Below are positions 15,650-23,877 of a DNA stretch of 46,269 nucleotides, piece after piece (within the stretch, counting starts at the first letter, position 1; every line of letters starts with the position of its first letter). A program made the translations under genes and the position numbers. This DNA is from Actinobacteria bacterium OK074. GTDB taxonomy: Bacteria > Actinomycetota > Actinomycetes > Streptomycetales > Streptomycetaceae. The notes under the pieces are model-generated. The model made no database searches. It was not told the DNA's origin and saw only the letters and a list, made by a program, of their open reading frames with translations. The stretch lies in the NCBI GenBank assembly GCA_001298575.1, contig LJCV01000303.1, positions 1 through 46,269 on the forward strand, written 5' to 3'.

Positions 15650-16921
15650 CTACGACGACGGGGCGTCCGCCGGTGACCGGTGGGCGCCCCGTTCCGTACG
15701 ACGACCGCGACGGCCCGCACGGCCGCCCCGGCACCCCGCCGCGAACGGCACCGCCAGCAGCGCCAGCCCCGCCCCCAGGCAGAGCACGCCCGTGGGCCCA
15801 GCCGCGTCCTCCGCCCGCCCGCCGGCGAACGCCCCCGCCGCGATGGCCGTGTTGAACACGGTGGCGAACAGCGCGGCCCCCGCCTCGCGCAGCCGCGGGT
15901 CGGCGGCGGCCGAGAGCAGGCTCTGCGCGGTCACCGAGACACCACCGTAGAGCAGCCCCCAGGCGCCGAGCAGCGCCGCCGACGCCGTACGGGATCCGGC
16001 GGCGGGGACCAGGAGCAGGACGGCCGTGCCGAGGCCGGCCGAGACGGTGAGCAGGGCGCGGCGGGGGTCGCGGGTGGCCAGGGCGCCGGCCGCGAAGGTG
16101 CCGACGACGCCGGCGACGCCGTAGCCGAGGAGCATGACGCTGATCAGGCCCGCGCCGCCGGTACCGGGCACGCGTTCGAGGACGGGGCGGACGTAGGTGT
16201 AGGCGGCGAAGTGGCCGGTGACCAGGAGGGCGACCGCGACCAGGCCGCGGCGGATGCCGGCGGTGCGCAGCAGCCGTGCGAACGCGCCGGGGCGGACGGG
16301 CCGTTCGGGCGGCAGCGGGGGCAGGGCCACGCGCAGGGCGGCGGCGACGGCCAGCGCGAGCAGGGCGGTCGCGGCGAAGGCCCAGCGCCAGCCCGCGAGC
16401 GCGCCCAGGAACGTTCCCGCGGGCACCCCGAGCACCGAGGCGACCGCGATGCCGCTGAAGACGACCGCGGTCGCCCGTCCGGCCCGGGCCGCGGGCACCA
16501 GCCGGGCGCCGAGCCCGGCGGCGAAGGACCACACCCCGCCGATGCACACCCCGACCAGCGCCCGCGCCACGAGCAGCACGGTGAGGTCCGGGGCCAGCGC
16601 GGACAGCGCCCCGGCCGCCGCGAGCAGCCCCAGCAGCGCGCACAGCACGGCCCGCCGGTCGGCGTGGCGCACGACGACGGGCAGCACCGGCGCGCACCCG
16701 GCGGCGACCACCCCCGGCAGGGTGAGCGCGAGCCCCACGGTCCCGACGGAGACCCCGAGGCCGCTGCCGAGCGGGGTGAGCAGCCCCACCGGCAGCATCT
16801 CGGCGGTCACCACGGCGAAGGTGGCGGCGGCGAGGACGAACACGGCGGCCCAGGGGCGGGCAACGGCCGGAGGCGTGAGCGGAGTTGTACCCGAAGTTGT
16901 GCCCGGAGTTGTGGAAGACAT
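15650..16921 (-). CDS. MFS drug/metabolite exporter (DHA1 type)
   Basis: A membrane protein of 423 aa with about 12 hydrophobic segments (for example VFVLAAATFAVVTAEMLPVGLL for TM1). The EMLPVGLL motif in TM1, the VRHADRRAV loop between TM2 and TM3 and the VLGVPAGTFLG motif C-like antiporter signature point to the AraJ/NepI-like DHA1 exporters. It likely exports a drug or metabolite in exchange for protons. The C-terminus is a basic tail. It is divergent from a LysR gene with a palindromic operator in the shared 101-bp region, so regulation by that protein is likely. Confidence 0.85.
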   Translation of the reverse strand: MSSTTPGTTSGTTPLTPPAVARPWAAVFVLAAATFAVVTAEMLPVGLLTPLGSGLGVSVGTVGLALTLPGVVAAGCAPVLPVVVRHADRRAVLCALLGLLAAAGALSALAPDLTVLLVARALVGVCIGGVWSFAAGLGARLVPAARAGRATAVVFSGIAVASVLGVPAGTFLGALAGWRWAFAATALLALAVAAALRVALPPLPPERPVRPGAFARLLRTAGIRRGLVAVALLVTGHFAAYTYVRPVLERVPGTGGAGLISVMLLGYGVAGVVGTFAAGALATRDPRRALLTVSAGLGTAVLLLVPAAGSRTASAALLGAWGLLYGGVSVTAQSLLSAAADPRLREAGAALFATVFNTAIAAGAFAGGRAEDAAGPTGVLCLGAGLALLAVPFAAGCRGGRAGRRGRRTERGAHRSPADAPSS

Positions 16922-16964
16922 GCCTCCACTCTTTGCCGTGGGCCGCCGCGGAACAACGGCGAAG

Positions 16965-16984
16965 TGCTCAGCCTTGCCTGAGCA
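16965..16984. promoter_or_regulatory. LysR operator candidate
   Basis: TGCTCAG (16965-16971) and CTGAGCA (16978-16984) form a perfect 7-6-7 inverted repeat midway between the divergent MFS and LysR starts. The position 38-58 bp before the LysR start suits autoregulation plus activation of the exporter. Confidence 0.65.
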
Positions 16985-17022
16985 GGGCTCATTCGTGCCC
17001 GTGGTCCGAGGAGGTAACCGCC

Positions 17023-17889
17023 GTGTCCGGCCTGGAGATTCGTGAGCTGGAGTGTTTTCTGGCGCTCGCCGAGGAGCTGCATTTCGGGCGGGCCGGGGAG
17101 CGGCTTTACGTGTCGCCGAGCCGGGTGAGCCAGCTGCTTGCCGCGCTGGAGCGGCGAGTTGGCGGGTGTCTGGTGCGCCGGTCCAGCCGCCGGGTGGAAC
17201 TGACGCCGCTCGGCGAGGAGTTGCTCACCCGGCTGCGTCCGTCGTACGAGGCCGTACGGGCGGCCGTGGCCGAGACGGCGGCGGCGGCCGGGGGCGTCGG
17301 GGCGCGGCTGCGGCTGGGTTTCCAGGGGACGGCGGACGTACGGCTGACGGCGGCGGTCGGGGCGTTCGCGGCGGCGCATCCGGGGTGTGCGACCGAGCTG
17401 GTGGAGATCCCGTTCGCGGACCCCTTCGGCGCGGTGCGGGAGGGTGCCGTCGACGCGGCGGTGGTGCTTCTGCCGGTCGCGGAGGGGGACTTGGTGCTCG
17501 GGCCGGTGTTCTCCCGGCAGCGGCAGACGGTGGCCGTGTCCGTACGGCACCCGCTCGCGGCCCGCGCCTCGGTCGGCGCCGCGGAGCTGGACGGCGTGCC
17601 GTTGGTCACGGCGGCGGCCCCGGCACCGGCGTACTGGCGGGCCGCGCACGCGGCCCCGGCGGCGCCCGGGCCCGCGGTGGCCACCCTCCAGGAGGGCCTG
17701 ACCCTGGCCGCCGCGGGCCGCGCCGGGATGCTGCTGTGCCGGGCGACGGCCGCGTACCACCGCCGGGCGGACGTCGTCTTCGTGCCGGTGGACGGGCTGC
17801 CCGACTCGGCGCTCGGGCTGGTGTGGCAGCGGGGCGGGGAGACGGGGGCGGTACGGGAGTTCGCGCGGATGGTGGCGGGGCGCGACTGA
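17023..17889 (+). CDS. LysR-family transcriptional regulator
   Basis: A protein of 288 aa. GTG 17023 lies behind GAGGAGGT; the longer upstream frame overlaps the operator and is rejected. The N-terminal winged helix-turn-helix is classical (RELECFLALAEELHFGRA, then LYVSPSRVSQLLAALERRVG). The effector domain spans about 90-285 (RLRLGFQGTADVRLTAAV begins it). It most likely senses a ligand and controls the divergent MFS exporter. Confidence 0.88.
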   Translation: MSGLEIRELECFLALAEELHFGRAGERLYVSPSRVSQLLAALERRVGGCLVRRSSRRVELTPLGEELLTRLRPSYEAVRAAVAETAAAAGGVGARLRLGFQGTADVRLTAAVGAFAAAHPGCATELVEIPFADPFGAVREGAVDAAVVLLPVAEGDLVLGPVFSRQRQTVAVSVRHPLAARASVGAAELDGVPLVTAAAPAPAYWRAAHAAPAAPGPAVATLQEGLTLAAAGRAGMLLCRATAAYHRRADVVFVPVDGLPDSALGLVWQRGGETGAVREFARMVAGRD

Positions 17890-17898
17890 GCGGGGACG

Positions 17899-17942
17899 AC
17901 GGTTGCGGCTGGGCGGGGGCTACGGCTGCGGCTGGGCGGGAG
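17899..17942. repeat. Imperfect 21-bp direct repeat upstream of pepN
   Basis: ACGGTTGCGGCTGGGCGGGG (from 17899) recurs as ACGGCTGCGGCTGGGCGGGA (from 17922). Past it, AATTATCTATCG near 17991-18002 is the only AT-rich patch and is the likely -10 region for pepN. Confidence 0.6.
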
Positions 17943-18069
17943 GGGGCGACGGCTGGTGTCGGCCGGAGGGTCACGGCCGAACGTCGAGCGGAATTATCTA
18001 TCGGGGGAAGGGCGGCCGACATGGAAGGATGGCGGAACCGACACATAACGATAACGAGGAGATGACCGC

Positions 18070-20646
18070 GTGCCTGGCACAAACCTGACCCGCGAAGAAG
18101 CGCAGCGGCGGGCGCAGCTGCTCGACGTTGACTCGTACGAGATCGATCTCGATCTGTCCGGCGCGCGGGAGGGGGGCACCTACCGGTCCGCGACCACCGT
18201 GCGCTTCGACGTCGCCGAGGGCGGCGTGGAGTCCTTCATCGACCTGGTGGCCCCGACCGTCCACGAGGTGACGCTCAACGGGGACGCCCTCGACCCCGAC
18301 ACGGTGTTCAAGGACTCGCGCATCGCCCTGCCGGGGCTGCTCGCGGGCCGCAACGTCCTGCGCGTGGTGGCCGACGCCGCGTACACCAACACCGGTGAGG
18401 GACTGCACCGGTTCGTCGACCCGGTCGACCAACAGACGTACCTGTACACGCAGTTCGAGGTGCCCGACGCGCGGCGCGTGTTCGCCTCGTTCGAACAGCC
18501 GGACCTCAAGGCCACGTTCCAGTTCACGGTGAAGGCGCCGTCGGGCTGGACCGTCATCTCCAACTCCCCGACGCCCGAACCCAAGGACGACGTCTGGGTC
18601 TTCGAGCCGACGCCCCGCATCTCGACGTACATCACCGCGCTCATCGTCGGCCCGTACCACAGCGTGCACAGCGTGTACGAGAAGGACGGCCAGACCGTAC
18701 CGCTGGGCATCTACTGCCGGCCCTCGCTCGCCGAATTCCTGGACTCCGACGCCATTTTCGAGGTCACCCGGCAGGGATTCGACTGGTTCCAGGAGAAGTT
18801 CGACTACGCGTACCCGTTCAAGAAGTACGACCAGCTGTTCGTCCCGGAGTTCAACGCGGGCGCGATGGAGAACGCCGGCGCCGTGACCATCCGGGACCAG
18901 TACGTGTTCCGCTCGAAGGTCACCGACGCCGCGTACGAGACGCGCGCCGAGACCATCCTGCACGAGCTGGCGCACATGTGGTTCGGCGACCTGGTCACCA
19001 TGGAGTGGTGGAACGACCTGTGGCTGAACGAGTCGTTCGCCACGTACACCTCCATCGCCTGCCAGGCGTACGCGCCCGGTTCGCGCTGGCCGCAGTCGTG
19101 GACGACGTTCGCCAACTCGATGAAGACGTGGGCCTACCGGCAGGACCAACTGCCCTCCACCCACCCGATCATGGCCGAGATCGGCGACCTGGACGACGTC
19201 CTGGTCAACTTCGACGGCATCACGTACGCCAAGGGCGCCAGCGTCCTCAAGCAACTCGTGGCCTACGTCGGCATGGACGAGTTCTTCCGGGGCGTGCAGG
19301 CGTACTTCAAGGCCCACGCGTTCGGCAACACGCGGCTGTCGGACCTGCTCGGCGCACTGGAGGAGACCTCCGGGCGCGACCTGAAGACCTGGTCGAAGGC
19401 GTGGCTGGAGACGGCCGGCATCAACGTCCTGCGCCCGGAGATCGAGACGGACGCGGACGGGGTCATCACCTCCTTCGCCATCCGCCAGGAGGCCCCCGCG
19501 CTCCCGGTCGGCGCGAAGGGCGAGCCGACGCTACGGCCGCACCGCATCGCCGTCGGCCTGTACGAACTCGACGGCGACAGCGGCAAGTTGCTGCGCGACG
19601 AACGCATCGAGCTGGACGTCGACGGTGAACTCACCGCCGTGGCCCAGCTGGTGGGCAAGCGCCGCCCGGCCGTGATCCTGCTCAACGACGACGACCTGTC
19701 GTACGCGAAGGTCCGGCTGGACGAGGACTCCCTCGCCTTCGTCACCGAACACCTCGGCGACTTCGAAGCCTCGCTGCCGCGCGCGCTGTGCTGGGCCTCG
19801 GCCTGGGACATGACCCGCGACGCCGAACTCGCCACCCGCGACTACCTTTCGCTGGTGCTGTCCGGCATCGGCAAGGAGTCCGACATCGGCGTCGTGCAGT
19901 CGCTGCACCGCCAGGTGAAGCTGGCCGTCGACCTGTACGCCGACCCGGCCGCCCACGAGGCGCTGCTGACCCGCTGGACGGACGCCACCCTGGCCCACCT
20001 GCGCTCGGCCCCGGCCGCCTCCGACCACCAGCTCGCGTGGGCGCGGGCGTTCGCGGCCACGGCCCGTACGCCGGAACAACTCGACCTGCTGGAAGGACTG
20101 TTGGACGGCACCCAGACGATCGAGGGGCTCGCCGTCGACACCGAGCTGCGCTGGGCGTTCGTCCAACGCCTCGCCGCCGTCGGCCGGTTCGACGAGAACG
20201 AGATCGCGGGCGAGTACGAGCGCGACAAGACCGCGGCGGGCGAACGGCACGCGGCGACCGCCCGCGCCGCCCGGCCGACCGCCGAGGCCAAGGCGGAGGC
20301 GTGGGCGTCGGTCGTGGAGTCCGACAAGCTCCCCAACGCCGTCCAGGAAGCGGTGATCGGCGGCTTCATCCAGACCGACCAGCGCGAACTCCTCGCCCCG
20401 TACACGGAGAAGTACTTCGCGGCGGTGAAGGACGTGTGGGACGCGCGCTCGCACGAGATCGCGACGCAGATCGCGGTGGGTCTGTATCCGTCGCTCCAGG
20501 TCTCCGAGGCGACCCTTGCCCGCACGGACGCGTGGCTGACGGAGGCGGAGCCGGTGGCGCCGTTGCGGCGGTTGGTGTCGGAGTCCCGGTCGGGCGTGGA
20601 GCGGGCACTGCGGGCGCAGGCGGCGGATGCGGGGGCGGGGTCCTGA
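18070..20646 (+). CDS. pepN: Aminopeptidase N (M1 zinc metallopeptidase)
   Basis: A cytosolic enzyme of 858 aa; GTG 18070 is preceded by GAGGAG. It removes N-terminal residues from peptides. The substrate-anchoring GAMEN motif is at 264-268, the zinc site HELAH at 298-302 and the third ligand Glu321 in NESFATY. The usual order of beta-sandwich, thermolysin-like and helical ERAP1_C-like domains is apparent, and length is normal for actinobacterial PepN. It stands as a single gene with a strong terminator downstream. Confidence 0.95.
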   Translation: MPGTNLTREEAQRRAQLLDVDSYEIDLDLSGAREGGTYRSATTVRFDVAEGGVESFIDLVAPTVHEVTLNGDALDPDTVFKDSRIALPGLLAGRNVLRVVADAAYTNTGEGLHRFVDPVDQQTYLYTQFEVPDARRVFASFEQPDLKATFQFTVKAPSGWTVISNSPTPEPKDDVWVFEPTPRISTYITALIVGPYHSVHSVYEKDGQTVPLGIYCRPSLAEFLDSDAIFEVTRQGFDWFQEKFDYAYPFKKYDQLFVPEFNAGAMENAGAVTIRDQYVFRSKVTDAAYETRAETILHELAHMWFGDLVTMEWWNDLWLNESFATYTSIACQAYAPGSRWPQSWTTFANSMKTWAYRQDQLPSTHPIMAEIGDLDDVLVNFDGITYAKGASVLKQLVAYVGMDEFFRGVQAYFKAHAFGNTRLSDLLGALEETSGRDLKTWSKAWLETAGINVLRPEIETDADGVITSFAIRQEAPALPVGAKGEPTLRPHRIAVGLYELDGDSGKLLRDERIELDVDGELTAVAQLVGKRRPAVILLNDDDLSYAKVRLDEDSLAFVTEHLGDFEASLPRALCWASAWDMTRDAELATRDYLSLVLSGIGKESDIGVVQSLHRQVKLAVDLYADPAAHEALLTRWTDATLAHLRSAPAASDHQLAWARAFAATARTPEQLDLLEGLLDGTQTIEGLAVDTELRWAFVQRLAAVGRFDENEIAGEYERDKTAAGERHAATARAARPTAEAKAEAWASVVESDKLPNAVQEAVIGGFIQTDQRELLAPYTEKYFAAVKDVWDARSHEIATQIAVGLYPSLQVSEATLARTDAWLTEAEPVAPLRRLVSESRSGVERALRAQAADAGAGS

Positions 20647-20708
20647 AGTCGGTTCGCTGGCAAGGTAGTTGAGGACAGCGTTCGCGGTTGAGAGTCGCGG
20701 ACGGGTTT

Positions 20709-20752
20709 GAGGGCGCCTGACAATCGTCGGGCGCCCTCGCGCTTTTGCTTTT
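20709..20752 (+). terminator. Intrinsic terminator of pepN
   Basis: GAGGGCGCC (20709-20717) pairs perfectly with GGCGCCCTC (20730-20738), followed by GCGCTTTTGCTTTT. The stem and T-rich tail make a textbook Rho-independent terminator. Confidence 0.85.
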
Positions 20753-20753
20753 A

Positions 20754-20813
20754 AGGGGCGCGGGGCTGTATCAATTTGCGGCTCCGCCGCGCGGGCGCGA
20801 CCAGCCCCGACGG
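20754..20813. repeat. Streptomyces-type intergenic repeat element
   Basis: GGGGCGCGGGGCTGTATC... through GCGGCTCCGCCGCG to GGGCGCGACCAGCCCC has the form of the widely dispersed intergenic GGGGCGCGGGG...GCGCGACCAGCCCC elements I know from many Streptomyces genomes. GGGGCTG and CAGCCCC (ends) plus GCGGC/GCCGC (centre) allow a folded RNA. It lies between pepN and the convergent carboxypeptidase gene. Confidence 0.6.
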
Positions 20814-20856
20814 CGCAGCAGACGAACGCAGACACTAGGCACCCCAACAGACCCGC

Positions 20857-22137
20857 TTACGCGCAAACCAACCGCGCCGTGTCAAGCACAGTCCTCAATT
20901 GCAACCCCGTCTGCACAGCAACAGGCACCCACCGCAACTCATACGCCTTCCCCAACTCCCCACACCACTCCCGCACAAGCCCCCCCAGCACATCCGCACC
21001 CCCCGCATCCACACGAACCAACGCCCGCCGCATCATCGCAGCCGCACGCAGCGGAATACGCCGAGCAGAAACCCCAAGCGTCGCAAAGTGCCCCCGATGC
21101 CCAATGACTTCCTGCATGGCCCACGTCTCGGCAATGGACGGCGCAACCTCCACAAGCTCCCGAGCCGCATCCCGCAACGGCACCGACTCCTCCGGCACAG
21201 CGGCAAGTTCGCACTCGTCGAACACCGCCGCCAACTCCCGCGCCCGATCAAGGAGTACCCCACTCACCCGCGCCGTCTCCGCCGCAGGATCCGCCGCGGG
21301 CCGCGGGTCGCTGACCGCCGGGACGGACCAGGCGGGGGTCTCGACGAGCGCGGTCAGGGTGCCGTACCGCCGGGGGTACAGCCAGGTGCTCTCGGCGACG
21401 AACCCGCTCTGGTCGCGTTCGCCCGCGCCGCGGTCGGCGGGCAGCAGCAGGACGCCGGGCGGTTCGGGGCGCCAGTCGAGGCCGTCGAGGGGGTGGTGGG
21501 TGAGCGGGACGCGCAACTGCGCGGCCGTCCGGCGGAAGGCGTCCACGACACCGGGCACCGCACGCGTCAGCATCAGGAACGCGCCGCCGAACTCGATGCC
21601 GTGCAGGGTGAATTGGGCGACGGGTTGTAATTCGTCGAGCAACCGGACGAGTGCGGCGGACTCGGGCAGCAGTTCCCGCCGCTCCCCCGGCGCGGGCATC
21701 GACTCGGGCTGACAGCTGAACTCGGGCCGGTAGAAGGAGCGGTGGCACGCCTCCAGGGACGGCTTCGGCTCCTCCGGCTGCCAGCCCTGGGCGAGGTGGC
21801 CGCCGTCCGGGTCGAGGCAGAGCAGGAAGTGCCAGGTGCAGCCCAGGAGTTGGGGATGGGCGGGGCGACGGGCGAAGAGCCGGGCGAGGCGGAGCACGGA
21901 GGCGCCGCCGACGGGCTCGTTGGCGTGCGCCCCGGCGACGGTGAGGATCTGCCGGTCGCCGTGTCCGGCGGACAACAGCCACAGCGGGCGCCCGGCGCGG
22001 CTCTCGCCGACGGCACGCAGCCGCAGTACGCCGGGGGCCGCGGCGACCAACGCGCGGGCCTGCCGCTCCAGTTCGTCGACGCCCGGGTAGAGCGCGCCCG
22101 GAGAAACGGGGGAGAACGGAGTGGACTGTGCCCGCAC
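20857..22137 (-). CDS. M14-family zinc carboxypeptidase in a peptide-modification locus
   Basis: A protein of 426 aa; GTG 22137 is 13 nt after the third small peptide, with GGGGGA as ribosome site, so it is the last gene of that operon. The peptidase_M14 core has GAHANEP (His and Glu zinc ligands), FTLHGIEFGG (third zinc ligand) and ALVETPAW with the catalytic glutamate. No signal peptide or membrane segment is visible, so it should act in the cytoplasm. Residues about 280-426 are a helical extension. In this context it probably trims the C-terminus of the small peptides or their modified products. Such a cytosolic M14 enzyme next to an E1-like enzyme is unusual. Confidence 0.8.
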   Translation of the reverse strand: MRAQSTPFSPVSPGALYPGVDELERQARALVAAAPGVLRLRAVGESRAGRPLWLLSAGHGDRQILTVAGAHANEPVGGASVLRLARLFARRPAHPQLLGCTWHFLLCLDPDGGHLAQGWQPEEPKPSLEACHRSFYRPEFSCQPESMPAPGERRELLPESAALVRLLDELQPVAQFTLHGIEFGGAFLMLTRAVPGVVDAFRRTAAQLRVPLTHHPLDGLDWRPEPPGVLLLPADRGAGERDQSGFVAESTWLYPRRYGTLTALVETPAWSVPAVSDPRPAADPAAETARVSGVLLDRARELAAVFDECELAAVPEESVPLRDAARELVEVAPSIAETWAMQEVIGHRGHFATLGVSARRIPLRAAAMMRRALVRVDAGGADVLGGLVREWCGELGKAYELRWVPVAVQTGLQLRTVLDTARLVCA

Positions 22138-22150
22138 GCCGGTCCCCCGA

Positions 22151-22225
22151 TCAGGCGCCCTGGGAGTTACTGGGCCCCGTGGTCTCCTTCTTGTCCAGCG
22201 GCCGGATCACGATCTTCGTTGCCAT
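22151..22225 (-). CDS. Putative precursor peptide 3 (24 aa)
   Basis: MATKIVIRPLDKKETT is followed by the tail GPSNSQGA. ATG 22225 is three bases after the stop of peptide 2 and uses a GGAGG site inside the end of that gene. It shares TKIVIRPLDK-x-ETT with its two neighbours and differs only after residue 16. The conserved N-terminal part probably serves as recognition sequence for the PqqD-like domains. This copy lacks the NGG ending of the other two. Confidence 0.75.
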   Translation of the reverse strand: MATKIVIRPLDKKETTGPSNSQGA

Positions 22226-22228
22226 GGA

Positions 22229-22306
22229 TCAGCCTCCGTTCCCACCGCTACTGTCACCGGTGGTTTCCTGTTTGTCGAGTGGGCGGATCACGATCTTCGT
22301 CAGCAT
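22229..22306 (-). CDS. Putative precursor peptide 2 (25 aa)
   Basis: MLTKIVIRPLDKQETT is followed by GDSSGGNGG. It starts at ATG 22306, 11 nt after peptide 1 ends, without a clear ribosome site of its own, so coupling to peptide 1 is likely. The terminal diglycine resembles substrates of E1-like adenylating enzymes such as ThiS and MoaD, though the peptide is far shorter. Confidence 0.78.
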   Translation of the reverse strand: MLTKIVIRPLDKQETTGDSSGGNGG

Positions 22307-22317
22307 CGCCGACGTGG

Positions 22318-22395
22318 TCAGCCGCCCCCGTTCCCGCCGCTGTCGCTGGTGGTTTCCTTCTTGTCCAGCGGACGGATCACAATCTTCGTTGGCAC
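22318..22395 (-). CDS. Putative precursor peptide 1 (25 aa)
   Basis: MPTKIVIRPLDKKETT is followed by SDSGGNGGG. GTG 22395 has a good AAGGGAG ribosome site, making this the lead gene of the operon peptide 1-2-3-carboxypeptidase. Repeated nucleotide blocks such as ATCGTGATCCG and GACAAGAAGGA show the three genes arose by tandem duplication while the tails diverged. The divergent promoter region shared with the E1-like gene is 22396-22518. Confidence 0.8.
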   Translation of the reverse strand: MPTKIVIRPLDKKETTSDSGGNGGG

Positions 22396-22518
22396 GTCAA
22401 CTCCCTTCCCCTGTAGAGGTGTTGAGTGTTCCGACGTAACCGGTGAGGACGTCTTGAAAAGGGTCGACCCGCCGGTCCAGAGTGTCAAGGACACGTCACC
22501 GAGTAGCGGGGGGCCGTA

Positions 22519-23877
22519 GTGACCGTCGGGACCGTCACGGTGGAAACGCTCAGCAGACCGCGCATCAAGCCGGAGCACCGGCCATACCGGACCGTCGACG
22601 GCAACGTCCGCGTCGGCAGCGTGATCTACGGCATCGGCGCGGAGATCGAGGACCCGAACGGCTGGATCTGGTCGCTGGTCGAGGCGTTGGACGGCACCCG
22701 GACCCCGGACGCGGTGGTCGACGCGGTCCTCGCCCGACACCCGGACCTCGCCGCGCTCGCGGAACTCGACGACGAGGACGTGTGGCAGGGCATGGCGGAC
22801 CTGTTCGCCGCGGGTTTCGTCGAGGACGCGGCGGCCGAAGTCCCGCTGCCCGACCGCGAACGGCAGCGCTACAGCAGGGGAGTTCCGCTGCTGCGCTGGA
22901 TGGACCGCGGCCCGCGCCCGAGCGCCTGGGACGCCCAACTCCGGCTGCGCGAGGCCCGGGTGCTGCTGGTGGGCGTCGGCGGCACGGGCGGTTACGCGGC
23001 CCAGAGCCTGGTCGCCTCCGGCGTCGGCCGCCTGCACATCGTGGAACCGGATGTGGTGGAACTGTCCAACCTCAACCGCCAACCTCTCTACCGCGAACCG
23101 GACATCGGCCGCCCGAAGGTGGCCGCCGCGCTGGAAACGCTGCGCGCACTGAACTCGGACGTGACGGTGACCGGGGAGCGGAGGGAGGTGCGGGGGCCGG
23201 AGGATCTGGCGGAGTTGATTGGGGCGGGGGGCTCGGCGGAGGGCGGTTCGGCAGAGGGCGCGCCGGGGCCGGAGGGCAGGCAAGGGCCGGAGGGCGGGCA
23301 AGGGCCGGAGGGCGGGCAAGGGCCGGAGGGCAGGCAAGGGCCGGAGGGCAGGCAAGGAGTCGCAGCCGCCAAGCCCACCCCCGGCACGGGTATCAGTACC
23401 AGTACCAGCACTGGCACTGGCACCGGCACCCTCCCCGCCTACGACCTCCTCGTCCTCGCCGCCGACAAACCCCTCCACATCTGGCGCTGGACCAACCGCG
23501 CCTGTCTCGCCGCCAACCTCCCCTGGACGGACGCCGGTTACCGCGGCCCGGTGGCGAGCGCGGGCGTCTTCGTGCCCGGGGTGGGCGCCTGCTGGGAGTG
23601 TCTGCGGGAGGGCGAGTTCGAGCGGCGCGATCTGCGGCTGGCGCCGGGGGCGGACGAGGAGGTCGCGTCGCCGCGGATGCCGTGGAACCCGGCGAGCGCG
23701 GTGACCGCCGGCCTCTCCGGCACCCTCCTGGCGCACGCGGCGCTGTCCCTGCTGACCGGAGTTCCGGCCCTGGACCCGGGCTTCCGCTTCGGCGTGAACC
23801 TGATGGTGCCGGGCGACCCGGTCCTGGAACGCTTCCCACGCCGAGCCGACTGCCCGGCCTGCGGACACCTCCCGTGA
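22519..23877 (+). CDS. E1/ThiF-like adenylating enzyme with N-terminal PqqD-like region
   Basis: A protein of 452 aa. GTG 22519 is used; another GTG at 22540 is possible. Residues about 20-100 have the compact winged-helix pattern of PqqD/RiPP-recognition domains (GSVIYGIGAEIEDPNG, then ALDGTRTPDAVVDAVL). The E1 fold begins with VLLVGVGGTGGYAAQSL (P-loop-like G152-G157), followed by VEPDVVELSNLNRQPLY with the adenylation Arg. C358-x2-C361 and C445-x2-C448 supply the structural zinc site of MoeB/ThiF/MccB. Between about 238 and 310 a low-complexity stretch (GPEGRQ/GPEGGQ repeats, then ST and GT repeats) interrupts the domain. It should adenylate a peptide C-terminus or carboxylate. It overlaps the next gene by 4 nt. 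Confidence 0.85.
   Translation: MTVGTVTVETLSRPRIKPEHRPYRTVDGNVRVGSVIYGIGAEIEDPNGWIWSLVEALDGTRTPDAVVDAVLARHPDLAALAELDDEDVWQGMADLFAAGFVEDAAAEVPLPDRERQRYSRGVPLLRWMDRGPRPSAWDAQLRLREARVLLVGVGGTGGYAAQSLVASGVGRLHIVEPDVVELSNLNRQPLYREPDIGRPKVAAALETLRALNSDVTVTGERREVRGPEDLAELIGAGGSAEGGSAEGAPGPEGRQGPEGGQGPEGGQGPEGRQGPEGRQGVAAAKPTPGTGISTSTSTGTGTGTLPAYDLLVLAADKPLHIWRWTNRACLAANLPWTDAGYRGPVASAGVFVPGVGACWECLREGEFERRDLRLAPGADEEVASPRMPWNPASAVTAGLSGTLLAHAALSLLTGVPALDPGFRFGVNLMVPGDPVLERFPRRADCPACGHLP
23265..23440 (+). repeat. In-frame tandem repeat inside the E1-like gene
   Basis: About five copies of an 18-bp unit (GGGCCGGAGGGCRGGCAA type, encoding GPEGRQ or GPEGGQ) run from about 23267 to 23358. A stretch encoding alternating Ser-Thr then Gly-Thr follows at about 23386-23433. 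The repeats keep the reading frame and separate two conserved halves of the E1 domain. Confidence 0.85.
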
